Shown: one piece after another, positions 52,326-62,984 of the stretch
Numbering within the stretch: position 1 is the first letter of the stretch
Layout of the letters: every line of letters starts with the position of its first letter
Assembly: GCA_963989245.1 (NCBI GenBank)
Contig: OZ022345.1
Location: 26,339,347 to 26,403,346 of the forward strand
DNA: 64,000 bases
From: Nansenia antarctica
Taxonomy: Eukaryota > Chordata > Actinopteri > Argentiniformes > Microstomatidae
Direction of reading: 5' to 3'
Notes under the pieces: generated by a model
The model's database searches: none
What the model saw: only the letters and a program-made list of their open reading frames with translations
What the model was told of the DNA's origin: nothing
Translations under genes and position numbers: made by a program

Positions 52326-54352
52326 TCAGGAGGAGCAGTTAAGATGTAACCTGAAGAGATGGGTCTTCAGTCTACGGCGGAAGATGGGTAGTGACTCTGC
52401 CGTTCTGACAGCCGTGGGGAGCTCATTCCACCAGCGGGGAGCCAGTGTTGTGAAGAGACGTGATCGGGCAGCCCGACTGCTGTGTAGAGGAGGTGGGGCC
52501 AGTCGGCCAGCCGAGGTGGAGGAGCGGAGTGAGCGGGCAGGGGTTTGGGGGGTTACCATTTCCTTCAGGTAGGCAGGGGCTGTCCCTTTAGCTGCCTGGT
52601 ATGCAAGCACCAGGGTCTTGAATCTGATGCGAGCTGCTATCGGGAGCCAGTGCAGGGTGCGAAAGAGAGGGGTGACATGCGAGTATTTGGGGAGGTTGAA
52701 TACCAGCCGGGCAGCAGCATTCTGGATGAGCTGCAGAGGTCTAATGGCTGAAGCGGGGAGCCCAGCCAGGAGTACATTGCAGTAATCCAGGCGGGAGATG
52801 ACCAGCGCCTGGGTCAAGAGTTGCGCTGCCTCTCTGGTAAGGAATGGTCTATCCTTCTGATGTTGTAGAGGAAGAATCTGCAGGAGCGAGCCGCTGCTGC
52901 AATGTTCTCCGCACAGGATAGTCGGTTATCCAGGATCACTCCAAGGTTCTTGGCTGTCAGGGAGGGGGTTACAGTAGAGTTCTCCACTGTGATGGAGAAG
53001 TCTTGGAGAGGGCAGGCTTTCCCGGGGATGAAGAGGAGCTCGGTCTTGTTAAGATTGAGCTTGAGATGGTGGTCAGCCATCCAAGTTGAAATGTCAGCGA
53101 GACATGCTGAGATACGGGTTGCCACGTGTACATCAGACGGGGGGAAGGACAGGAAGAGTTGAGTGTCGTCTGCGTAGCTGTGGTAGGAGAGCCCATGTGA
53201 AGAGATTACCGAGCCAAGAGACTTGGTGTAGAGGGAGAAGAGTAGGGGCCCTAGGACAGAACCCTGGGGTACCCCAGTGGAGAGGGTTCGTGGAGAAGAC
53301 AGCGATTCTCTCCAGGTCACCTGGTAGGAGCGGCCCGCCAGGTAGGAAGAAAACCGGGAGTGTGCGGTGCCAGAGATGCCCAGGTCTGAGAGGATGGAGA
53401 GAAGGATCTGGTGATTGACTGTGTCGAAGGCAGCAGACAGGTCAAGGAGAATGAGAACAGAGGAGAGGGAGGAAGCTTGGGCAGAGTGGAGGGCTTCCGT
53501 GACAGCAAGGAGCGCAGTCTCAGTGGAATGCCCAGCCTTGAAGCCGGATTGGTGGGGGTCTAAGTGATCCATCTTCTGGAGATAGTCAGTCAGTTGTTTA
53601 GATGCCGCGCGTTCAAGGGTTTTGGAAGGGAAGGAGAGAAGGGATACAGGTCTGTAATTGTGGACAGATGATGGGTCGAGGGTAGGTTTCTTGAGGAGAG
53701 GCTTGACTCTGGCTATTTTGAAGGCCGCTGGGACAGATCCAGTGGATAGGGAGGAGTTGATTAGGGTGGTAAGGTAAGGAAGGATGTCGGCGGAAATGGA
53801 TTGGAGAAGGGGGGAGGGGATGGGGTCAAGAGGGCATGTGGTTGCCCGCTTTGATGTGATAAGTGTGAGAATCTCATCGGGGGAGAGGGGGGAAAAAGAT
53901 GACAATCCAGAGATCCAGTGTCGAGGGGAGAGTTTGGAAGGGGTGTTAGCATTGTTAGTGGGAACAGTGTTAGCATTGTTAGTGGGAGGAGGGAGCGGTG
54001 GGGGGAGAAAGGTGCTGCTGATGTCGTCCACCTTTTTTTCAAAGTAGGTGACAAAGTAATCGGCGGACAGGGAGGACGGAGGAGGGGGAGGAGGTGGATT
54101 AAGGAGTGAAGAGAAAGTGGAGAACAGTTTTCTAGGATTAGAGGCAGAAGACTGTATTTTTGAATGATAGTAGGATGTTTTAGCAGCTGATGCCGAGGAG
54201 GCGTAGTTGGCAAGGAGAGAGTGATAGAGGTTAAGGTCATCAGAAAGGCCAGTTTTTCTCCATTTCCTCTCAGCTGCTCTGAGCTCTAGTCTACAAGCAT
54301 GTAGCGTTTCAGAGAGCCAGGGAGCTCGAGGAGAGGATCGAGCTGGCTTCAA
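52326..54352 (-). pseudogene. L2-like LINE reverse transcriptase and C terminus
   Basis: The main frame (54352-52814, 512 codons) carries LKKPTLDPSSVHNYRPVSLL, LILLDLSAAFDTVNH, STGVPQGSVLGPLL and catalytic YADDTQLFL. A frame change near 52814 leads into the C-terminal frame (52817-52326): SRLDYCNVLLAGLP, NAAARLVFN, LHWLPIAARIRFK, ending in a basic FRRRLKTHLFRLHL. The 4-bp overlap at the junction means one small indel separates the two. RT motifs are intact. Confidence 0.9.
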
Positions 54353-54519
54353 GGTTAGTGGACAGAGGGTGTCGAAGGATGAGGTGAGAGCGGACAGGAG
54401 GGTTGAGGATGCCGCATCAGTGGATAGAAGGGAGAAGGATTCAACAGAGGGTAGGGAGGATAGGACAGAAGAAGAGAGGGTGATGGGGGACAGGGTACGT
54501 AGGTTACGACGAGAGGGTC

Positions 54520-55015
54520 TTAAGTGGTTAGAGGCTGAGAGGGAAGAGGAAGTTTTGAGGGGAAGGGAGAAGATATAAAGTGGTGATCAAAAACTGGAAG
54601 AGGGGTAACGGTAAGGTTGGAAGTGTGGGAAGATCTGGTGAAGACAAGGTCGAGCTGATTGCCTGCCCTATGAGTCGGAGGAGAGGGGGACAGGGTAAGG
54701 CCGAAGGAGAGGAGAAGGTCAAGTACTCCAGATGAGAGAAGCTTCTCAGATTGGAAATTGAAGTCACCTAATAGTACGAGCGGAGTGCCATCATCAGGGA
54801 AGGAGCTGAGAAGGCCATCCATCTCGCCTAGGAAGTCACCGAGCTGGCCTGGGGGGCGATAGATGACGACAATGTGGAGTTTGACCGGGGAGGAGACAAA
54901 AGCAGCATGAAATTCAAAGGAGGATGTAGACAAGTGTGCCAGGGGAAGGACAGTGTGTGACCACTTGGGCGAGATGAGGAGTCCTGTGCCTCCCCCTCGA
55001 CCAGAGGGTCTAGGG
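54520..55015 (-). pseudogene. L2-like LINE endonuclease part
   Basis: It encodes GGTGLLISPKW, VIYRPPGQLGDFLGEM, LLGDFNFQSEK and FDHHFISSPF, i.e. the DxN and SDH-like motifs of an AP endonuclease. The frame ends at 54520 without joining the RT frame. Upstream it is cut by the hAT; the remaining piece (LHRQPSLPPTPFLIPL) is at 57025-57079. Confidence 0.82.
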
Positions 55016-55338
55016 CAGGGGTCGGCAATTAGGTTTGGCCTCGGGCCAACATTTTTTTGAGCCACTAGATGGCGGGCCCGAATTATTTTTATTTTTTTTA
55101 TTTTTTTTTCCTTTCGTAACACCAGGGGAGCCACCCCTCCTAAATTTCGTTGTTTGGTACCTGTACTGTAGCAATGACAATAAAGACCATTCATTCATTC
55201 CATTCATTCATTCATTCATTAATTCATTCATAAGTAATTGATTGTTAAAAAATGTGACACGTTCTAATGCTTTGACTTTTCTTTCGAAAAATGTACACAT
55301 CGCTAGTCAACTAACACAGCTTGTTTTGTGAGCCTGCT

Positions 55339-55767
55339 AACAATGTAAAGTAGTGTTGTAGTTAACTAGGTAACAATGTAAAGTAGTGTTGTAGTTAACT
55401 AGGTAACAATGTAAAGTAGTGTTCTAGTTAACTAGGTAACAATGTAAAGTAGTGTTGTAGTTAACTAGGTAACAATGTAAAGTAGTGTTGTAGTTAACTA
55501 GGTAACAATGTAAAGTAGTGTTGTAGTTAACTAGGTAACAATGTAAAGTAGTGTTCTAGTTAACTAGGTAACAATGTAAAGTAGTGTTCTAGTTAACTAG
55601 GTAACAATGTAAAGTAGTGTTGTAGTTAACTAGGTAACAATGTAAAGTAGTGTTGTAGTTAACTAGGTAACAATGTAAAGTAGTGTTGTAGTTAACTAGG
55701 TAACAATGTAAAGTAGTGTTGTAGTTAACTAGGTAACAATGTAAAGTAGTGTTGTAGTTAACTAGGT
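55339..55767. repeat. 33-bp tandem repeat, 13 copies
   Basis: The unit is aacaatgtaaagtagtgttg plus tagttaactaggt. Thirteen units fit exactly; the only common variant is gttgtag/gttctag. 33 is a multiple of 3, so it produces an open frame of 11-residue repeats on the - strand that is not a credible protein. Confidence 0.95.
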
Positions 55768-56054
55768 AGCAGTCCAATCCATTACATTGCAGTATTTTGG
55801 CTTGACTAGCAAGTTTGTGTTGTGATTCTCAACAACGTTGAAATGTAGTTTCACCCTTTTCCATAGTTTTGAATAATAAATGTGTGGACTGACGATGTAG
55901 CGCAGCCTAGCTTATTCTAATAATTATTTAACATACTTTCATTCTGAATGATTCCCCCCTCCTCCAGACAAGGTCACATTATTATTGGATTGGTTGTTTG
56001 GTGCCGGGTGAAGTTAGCTAAACATTTAACCTGCTAACTAGCAAGAGAAACATC

Positions 56055-56291
56055 ATGTCACTCTCCAAAGGTGTAAAGAGGAAAGTTGACGGTGAAAACA
56101 GGGCATTTAAAGAGGAATGGACAGCGAACTATAATGTTCATCCTACCTGGTTTCATCAACGCAAAGCCGTTGTGAGACTCACATCTTCCGTGCTCACAAT
56201 GTTCCCTTTCTATACATGCGAGTCGTCCTTTTCCTCAATGAATGTGATAAAGACGCACGAGAGGAATCGATTGATGCAAAAAAAAATTTGA
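56055..56291 (+). pseudogene. hAT transposase remnant: N terminus fused to C terminus
   Basis: It starts MSLSKGVKRKVDGENRAFKE and passes directly, after about 40 residues, into VRLTSSVLTMFPFYTCESSF then MNVIKTHERNRL, the dimerisation domain. The whole catalytic core is missing. This is the form expected of an internally deleted derivative that keeps both ends and is mobilised in trans. Confidence 0.82.
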
Positions 56292-57015
56292 GAACTGCCT
56301 GCGGATTAAAGTGACGTCCATATAACCAGATAAAGCAAATACTGACCGATGGGAGATGCCACTTTTCACATTAAGTGAGTACCAAGCCTGTCGTTATTGT
56401 ATTTAATAACCTAATTGTATTTTGTATATTTTGAATGAATGGCTCATTGTAATTATTATCCCTAATAGCGTGTTTGCTCTGTCGTTTCAGGAGCATAGGC
56501 CTATGCACCACCACCCCTCGCATAAGCGGATTACTTTTCTTTCTTTTCTTTTTTTCACCGATTTTGTTGTCAATGTTTTTCAGAATATTAAACTGAATTT
56601 GCTTTGTTACTGTTCATATGTGTGTTGCAGTCACATATACGTAAACATTACGTTTGAATTATTTACTGAGCTGGTGTTATTTTTTTCAAACCACACACGG
56701 CTATTTCAGCACTACACGTTGTCCACCTACTTATGATTCACTATGAGGGGTTCAGCGTCAGTGCGCTTCGGTGCACCCCGCTGCCTGATTGTCTGTCCCT
56801 GTGTCATTCACTCTCAACATGGATAAAAGTACAATAAGCATTATTCAGGTGGAGGTAGATTCTCTATTCGGACATTATAGGCGCTATATGTGGGACTGTC
56901 GGTCCGATATTGTAAAAAAAAAAAAAAAAAAAAAAGAAAGTGGATTCTCAAAATATTCTGCTGGGCCAAATATTATTGGTGATGGGCCAGCAATGGCCCG
57001 CGGGCCGCCTATTGC
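56292..57015. other. hAT 3' interior, no gene
   Basis: Non-coding with a poly(A) run at about 56915-56934. Confidence 0.5.
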
Positions 57016-57478
57016 CGACCCCTGGTCTAGGGGAATGAGAAAAGGAGTAGGCGGCAGAGAGGGCTGCCGGTGTAGTTTTGTGAACCGTGTTTTGCTCTGC
57101 TTGGATTTACGTATGTATTTTTGAGACAAACATTTCCCTGTTTTGCCGTCTCGATTGGTAACTCGTAATATTCATTAGCTGATTATAAGGCGCTAGCTGA
57201 TTGGCCGGTGATCTGAGCTGTTCTTTCGACAAGATGAATGTTTCATACAGTTTCTACCACTCAGCAAATACGATAATACACTACGAGAGCACTTAGAATA
57301 CATAATAGTTTACAAGTAATACGTTTATGTATTATAGTATTTATCCCCCCTCACATGTATTGTGGTTAACCTACATGTTTTGCTCACTGCACTTCTTATC
57401 CACCACTGATGTAAAAACCGAACAATTTCAGAATGTTTGCTTTTATAATATAGACTACCCACTTCAGTCACCTACACC

Positions 57479-57999
57479 TGTAAGGTTTGGGGGGGTCGCT
57501 CTTATTGTGGAGCGACTCTTTGGCGTCCTCTGGTGTTTATGTATGTATTTTTGTCTAATTACTGTGATTGCTACCTGGTGTGTCTTGTTTAGCTGTGGCT
57601 ATTTCTATCCCTCTGTTTCCTTTCTTGTTGTCGGTTGTTCACTATATGTTGCGTTCATTCTGTGTGTATGGGTCTTCGTAGCCTTATTGTTCCTCGCCTG
57701 ATTAGGAAATAAGTATCGATTGACTATTGTAAGTACATTGCCCTGCCTTGTTCTATTGACGGCGTTTTGGGGAGACTAAAGCCATCTCCCCTTTTGTTTT
57801 GTTGTTTTGTTTCCTATTATTATTTAAGCATTTATCGGAGACTTGATTTCTCCTCTTTTGTTTCATCGCTTACTGTGCGGTTATTATTAATTCCTGTTTG
57901 CTCAAATAAAGAGTACCTTTATTTTTGAATTGTACTCCTGCATCCGTCTACTTTGTTCTACTCTGCAACTGGGTCCAAATACATTATCCCATCGTAACA
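57479..57999 (+). mobile_element. Solo LTR
   Basis: The ends are TGTAAGGTTTGG and CATCGTAACA, with TSD ACACC (57474-57478, 58000-58004). AATAAA at 57905-57910 is followed by about 90 bp to the end, normal for an LTR. The inverted arm of the host element at 62122-62126 has a single GGTGT, the empty site. No internal retroviral or retrotransposon sequence. Confidence 0.9.
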
Positions 58000-59115
58000 A
58001 CACCACTGCTAGAAAGCATATGTTTGTAGTTGGAACAGGGAGCATTTTGAGGGAGGGGTCAGAATATGGCAGCCTGCCTTTCATGCTGGCATATTCTGAC
58101 CCCCCCCCCCCTAACTATTGTTTGCAAAGTCTGAGACACTTCATATTTTTTGTGGTGACATCTTTAGGTCACTGGGTGGTACCCCGGAAAGCACATGCTT
58201 GTAGTTATGACAGGGAGCATTTTGAGGGGGGGGGGGGGGGGGGGGGCAGAATATGCCAGCATATTGCATATTCCCTCCTAACTATTGTAGATAAGACAAG
58301 AAGGCAAGTTGGTGCAAGTGCAACAGTAGTCTAAAGTATATTTTCTTTGCAGGTATAACCTGACACCAGAACAAAAATATATATTAACACAATTCAAACA
58401 AAACAACAACATATGTAACAACCGAAACAAAACAAAAATGACAATGAATACAGAAATATAGACATTATTTACAAAATCAACAAACGATTGATCATTTTGC
58501 TTAGAACAGTATTGTAGTAACATCCTTGGCTGATCTGTCTCATTAGACAACTGGAGTGCAGGAAAAATAGTGTGAGACGAAGTCAATACAAACATAGGAG
58601 GGGCGGGTCCTAACTAGGGCTGCACGATTAATCGATTTTAAATCAAAATCGCGATTTGAGATGATGCGATTAGCAAATCGCAAAGCCTGCGATTTGGGAT
58701 ACGTTATACAGCGCGTCGGATTCAACGTCAATGAACGCACACGCCCAACAACAACAACACTGCACGTGAAACGCCCACGTGTGAATCTGTGAAGACGTTT
58801 CAGTAGCTAGCAACATTAATGGTGTGGATAAATCGCTTCAAAAACAACATCTCTGTTGTAGGGAAGTAGTTCGGGTTTAGGACGACAGATGTGCAACAAC
58901 AGCAGGTGTTGCGCACAACCTGTCGTGGAACAGTCGCTCCATCCAGAGGCAAGGAGAGTTAAGTGAAAGTCCCGTAGCCCAGTCTAACGTTAAGCAACCT
59001 AGTGTTGTAGAGTCGTTTGCGGCTGTTACGCCGTAGGAAAAGGGCTCACGAAAGGCACCGTGAAATAACCAATTCCATCACGCACTACCTCGCTTTATAA
59101 AGACATGGTGTCTTA

Positions 59116-60225
59116 TAGGGGTGTAACGGATCACCTAACTCACGGATCGGATCGTGTCACGGATTTTGAGTCACGGATCGGATCATTTTTCGGATCAACA
59201 CAAAACATATGTTTTTTTTAATAAAAACAACATTTTCCTTGAATTCTGTAAAAACACCACTTTTAATGTGTGAAACAAAAAAACAACATTCAAGATGTCA
59301 AAACTGATATATATATATATATCACATATATATATATATATATATAACATCTATATATAACAACATATATAACAACATATATATATATATATAACATCAC
59401 TGCTGCAATCTGGTTGCCAAGTGAAACCTAACTTTACCTAAATAATAAAGTGAAATCCTTTAAACATGGTAAGAAAAAAAAGTAAATAAAGCAAAGCAGC
59501 CTCAAGCTTATAACTTCATATTCATTTTCAAAAATATGAGGATGTCCACATTGTCTGGGGAGAGGGCAGACCTATTTGCAGTCACTATGTCTCCTGCTGT
59601 GGAGAACACCCTCTCGCTAGGAACTGAAGTAGCCGGCACAGCCAGGTAGCGTCTTGCCATCATGGCAACGTGAGGGTACACACCGTAACTTTCTTATCGA
59701 CCTCCCTCCTTCCATCATTATTATAAGTAACAGGGAAGCCAAAGTGCTCCCATACATGTGATTTCAATGACGAGGGAGGCCTTTCCAGTTCGCCAACGTT
59801 GCTAGCACTCGCCATGATACTTGTTGCTGTGGATTCCCAGCTTCACGTGGAGTGAGTACGTAACAGAGTACTTTTTTTGTGTGTTTACACAATCACCCAG
59901 GCTGCTTAGCGGGTGATATGACGTGATATAAGTGGGACAGAGATGAGTGAATGAATGTTGTTGTCAACTCAGTACGCATGCAGAGAGAGAATAAAGCGCA
60001 CATGATTGTTTTTCTACCGGTTACATTTGAATGAATGAATGGTCTTTATTGTCATTGCTACAGTACAGGTACCAAACAACGAAATTTAGGAGGGGTGGCT
60101 CCCCTGGTGTTAGAAAAAAAAAAAAAAAAAACGATTTTGCTATTGATCCGCGGTACACATGCGTTCCGAACCGTGGAGGGCGATCCGAACGGATCACGGA
60201 TTATCCGTGATCCGTTACACCCCTA
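59116..60225 (-). mobile_element. Short hAT (family A), copy 2
   Basis: The ends are TAGGGGTGTAACGGATCAC and the complement of GATCCGTTACACCCCTA, with TSD GTGTCTTA (59108-59115, 60226-60233). Inverted relative to copy 1 (34600-35705) and 1110 versus 1106 bp. It has the same C-terminal fragment (- strand, about 59527-59690), the same (AT)n tract and the same Rex1 tail (60030-60120). Confidence 0.94.
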
Positions 60226-60640
60226 GTGTCTTAACACTGTGAGCAACGAAGGGTTTAAACAAACTCATCCAAACGCTGGGTAAAAGATATGCGGTTCCCT
60301 CCCGCATGTACTTTAGTCATGTGGCCATCCCAGAAACGTATGCGGAATGTAGGAAGATACTTGAGACGGAGCTGAAACATGTGGAGTACTATGCAACAAC
60401 AACAACCGATCTGTCGGGCAGGTCGACCGAGCCGTGTCTCAGTCTCACCGTGCTTCATACATTACGACTTTGAGTTGAAGAGTTGCCTGGCCCTGCAAAC
60501 GGTATACTGTCCTGCTTTATCTATTTCAATGTTTACAGAAAGGACCTATTATTCTTTACTGGACATTTTTATTATCACTTTATTTAACTTGATTGCAGTA
60601 TGTGCAATATTTAGAGATGCTGCTCCTGAGCCATAATTAA
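60226..60640 (+). pseudogene. hAT transposase middle fragment
   Basis: It reads across the inner hAT's right TSD. With shifts it encodes CLNTVSNEGFK, YAVPSRMYFSHVAIP, ECRKILETELKHVEYYATTT and DLSGRSTEPCLSLTV, the ZBED1-type region before and around the first catalytic aspartate (TTDLS). The continuation is degraded. The inner hAT interrupts this gene. Confidence 0.75.
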
Positions 60641-61290
60641 ATAACCTTGTTTGTAGAAAGGTCCTATTTTATTTTCATATTGGAATTGTTAAAACATTTG
60701 GACACTTGTTGAGAGAAACAAAATCACAGCTGTTTAAAAAAACACATAAAATAAATATGTTGTTCCAATTCATATCTTTTAAGTTCTCATCCTTGCATTA
60801 GAATTAGAGCAGTTAACAGTTTGATGGTATCATGTGGTAATGCTCTCTGAAATTTGCCCATGATAGACAGATTCATCCAATGCAAAGTATTTTTGAAAGT
60901 ACCTGCCCTTTTCCAAACAGCTTCCAATGAAGCTTTCCTAGATGGTTGTGTGAAACAAACCATCTGAGTCAGGTTAGTAATGCTCCATCACATCTATTAC
61001 ACAGTGAATCTTAAACTGAAGCTTGACTTTAAAGTAACCCAACGTAAGTTTCATGTAAGTTTAGTTCTTTCACTCGTAACTCGGGCTGTGGGGGTGCTAG
61101 AGACGGGAGCCAATTTGTGCTCCTAAATCCCCTGAAGACGTACACACAAACTCACGTTGATACGACCTTCCTAGCCGGAGATATGGCCGCACTTTACAAA
61201 AACGTATTTAAAAAAATAATAATCTCAAATTAAATTGCAATCGCAATATCTGTCAGAATAATCGCAATTGTTTTGCCCAAATCGTGCAGC
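60641..61290. other. hAT interior, degraded
   Basis: No open frame of note. Confidence 0.5.
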
Positions 61291-61789
61291 CCTAGTCCTA
61301 ACCAGAGGTAATGAACAGATGTCAGAGATATTTATCTCAACATCTCTCTTGTTGTTTCTGTAGTAACATACTTAAAACTATTATATCCTAAATTAAACCA
61401 CAGCTTGGGTTCTGGCAGGTAGGCCCAGATAGGGGCCTGTCCTTGATTACAAAAAGTTGACGTTAGGAATAGGGTATAACGCTAGGTATAACGTTGGAAC
61501 TTTTTTCTGGGAGGGGGTGCTGTAAATAAAGGAAGATTTAGATGTTCACAAATCATCTTTATTATGACAATAGAAAATGGTTCATATCAAAGAGGCATAG
61601 CCTATGTCACGCATGAACATATAAATCATGAAGAATCAAAACACATTAGGCAATTCATATGCCCTTGAAGGTACAAATAATTGTAGCCTACAACCATCCA
61701 GTTACCTAAAGATGTCACCACAATAAATGTGAAGTGTCTCAGACTTTGCAAACAATAGTTAGGGGGGGGGGGTGTCAGAATATGCCAGC

Positions 61790-62104
61790 ATGAAAGGCAG
61801 GCTGCCATATTCTGACCCCTCCCTCAAAATGCTCCCTGTTCCAACTAAAGACATGAAAGGCAGGCTGCCATATTCTGACCCCTCCCTCAAAATGCTCCCT
61901 GTTCCAACTAAAGACATGAAAGACAGGCTGCCATATTCTGACCCCTCCCTCAAAATGCTCCCTGTTCCAACTAAAGACATGAAAGACAGGCTGCCATATT
62001 CTGACCCCTCCCTCAAAATGCTCCCTGTTCCAACTAAAGACATGAAAGACAGGCTGCCATATTCTGACCCCTCCCTCAAAATGCTCCCTGTTCCAACTAC
62101 AAAC
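61790..62104. repeat. 63-bp tandem repeat, 5 copies
   Basis: The unit begins atgaaaggcaggctgccata and is near-identical in five copies. In the inverted left arm (about 58020-58085) the same sequence occurs once. 63 is a multiple of three, giving a spurious frame of 21-residue repeats. Confidence 0.93.
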
Positions 62105-62703
62105 ATGTGCTTTCTAGCAGTGGTGTAGGTGTCTGAAGTGGGTAGTCTATATGATAAAAGCAAACATTCTGAAATTGTTCGGTTTTTACATCAGTGGTGG
62201 ATAAGAAGTGCAGTGAGCAAAACATGTAGGTTAACCACAATACATGTGAGGGGGGATAACTAATATAATACATAAACGTATTACTTGTAAACTATTATGT
62301 ATTCTAAGTGCTCTCGTAGTGTATTATCGTATTTGCTGAGTGGTAGAAACTGTAGAAACACTCATCTTGTCGAAAGAACAGCGCAGATCACCGGCCAATC
62401 AGATAGCGCCTTATAATCAGCTAATGAATATTACGAAATACCAATCGAGACGGCAAAACAGGGAAATGTTTGTCTCAAAAATACATACGTAAATCCAAGC
62501 AGAGCAAAACACGGTTCACAAAACACGGTTCACGAATGGAGAGATATTTGCGGGTCGATAGCAAAACACGCTTGTGTGGATCTGTTCACGCACGCATGAA
62601 TTCTTTTTACGACACACGACTCGAGAGATGTGTGCGGATGGATAGCAAAACACGGTATTATACTTTCGTACGTGTGTATTTATGATATAAATCTATCTTC
62701 ATA

Positions 62704-62984
62704 CCATTGTATCTAGCAGCTCTCTGCTTCATTCATCAATCACTCCAACTCCTACCGTCAGGTCGGCGCCTCCGTTGTTGTTCAAGCTAGTGTCGCTTTC
62801 CCAGTCTTTGTGTAATAAGTGAACATGTTGTAATGTTTGCCCTCTAGCACAGTTATAAACTTAATAAATGACTCGTGTTGTCTTCAGTCTCAGCACTGTG
62901 TGCGTTTATTGACCCGCCATTTTAGTTTCACGTCCCGTTTCACATCCCGTTCCCTGGTCTCGCGAGAATAGCTGACGTCTATTC
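62704..62984. other. Flank with dispersed repeat
   Basis: 62825-62965 is related to 10645-10760 (see there). No gene. Confidence 0.4.

Larger units (their letters stand above)
55016..57024 (+). mobile_element. hAT inserted in the L2-like LINE
   Basis: The ends are CAGGGGTCGGCAATTAGG and the complement of ATTGCCGACCCCTG, with TSD GTCTAGGG (55008-55015, 57025-57032). It contains a Rex1 3' tail with (TTCA)n (about 55095-55240), a 33-bp tandem array and a fused transposase remnant. Non-autonomous. Confidence 0.94.
51994..57079 (-). mobile_element. L2-like LINE carrying a hAT
   Basis: It reads on the - strand from 57079 to 51994, with endonuclease, RT and C terminus. The 3' end is 'gtaagtcgctttggaataag' then 'gcgtctgctaaatg' and (ATGTAA)n. 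GTGAACCGTGTTTTG flanks it on both sides (51979-51993, 57080-57094). A hAT (55016-57024) interrupts the endonuclease. Net length is about 3.1 kb. The 3' end is almost the same as the tail of the SINE at 6987-7196. Confidence 0.9.
58615..61294 (+). mobile_element. hAT (ZBED1-like) in the spacer of the long-TIR element
   Basis: The ends are TAGGGCTGCACGATTAATCG and the complement of AAATCGTGCAGCCCTA, with TSD GTCCTAAC (58607-58614, 61295-61302). It contains transposase debris on the + strand and another hAT at 59116-60225. Subterminal 'aaatcgcg/gcgattt' repeats are present. Confidence 0.94.
51746..62701. mobile_element. Element with long terminal inverted repeats and TA TSD
   Basis: The outer ends are TGGAGATAGATTTATATCAT and, reverse-complemented, TGAAGATAGATTTATATCAT. 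TA lies outside each (51744-51745, 62702-62703). The right arm (about 61695-62701) is a near-complete inverted copy of the left arm, which is now in three pieces: 51746-51993, 57080-57478 and 58000-58165. The pieces are separated by an L2-like LINE and a solo LTR. The centre (58166-61694) is interrupted by a hAT. Without insertions it is about 2.7 kb with arms of 0.8-1.0 kb and a spacer of about 0.8 kb. No transposase is recognised. Confidence 0.8.

Noticed and set aside
55589..55777. 62-codon repetitive frame (HCYLVNYNTTL units)
   Set aside because: It is the 33-bp tandem repeat in translation; there is no independent evidence of a gene.
61772..62128. 118-codon frame with 21-residue repeats
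   Set aside because: It is the 63-bp tandem repeat in a transposon arm; unit length divisible by three explains the frame.
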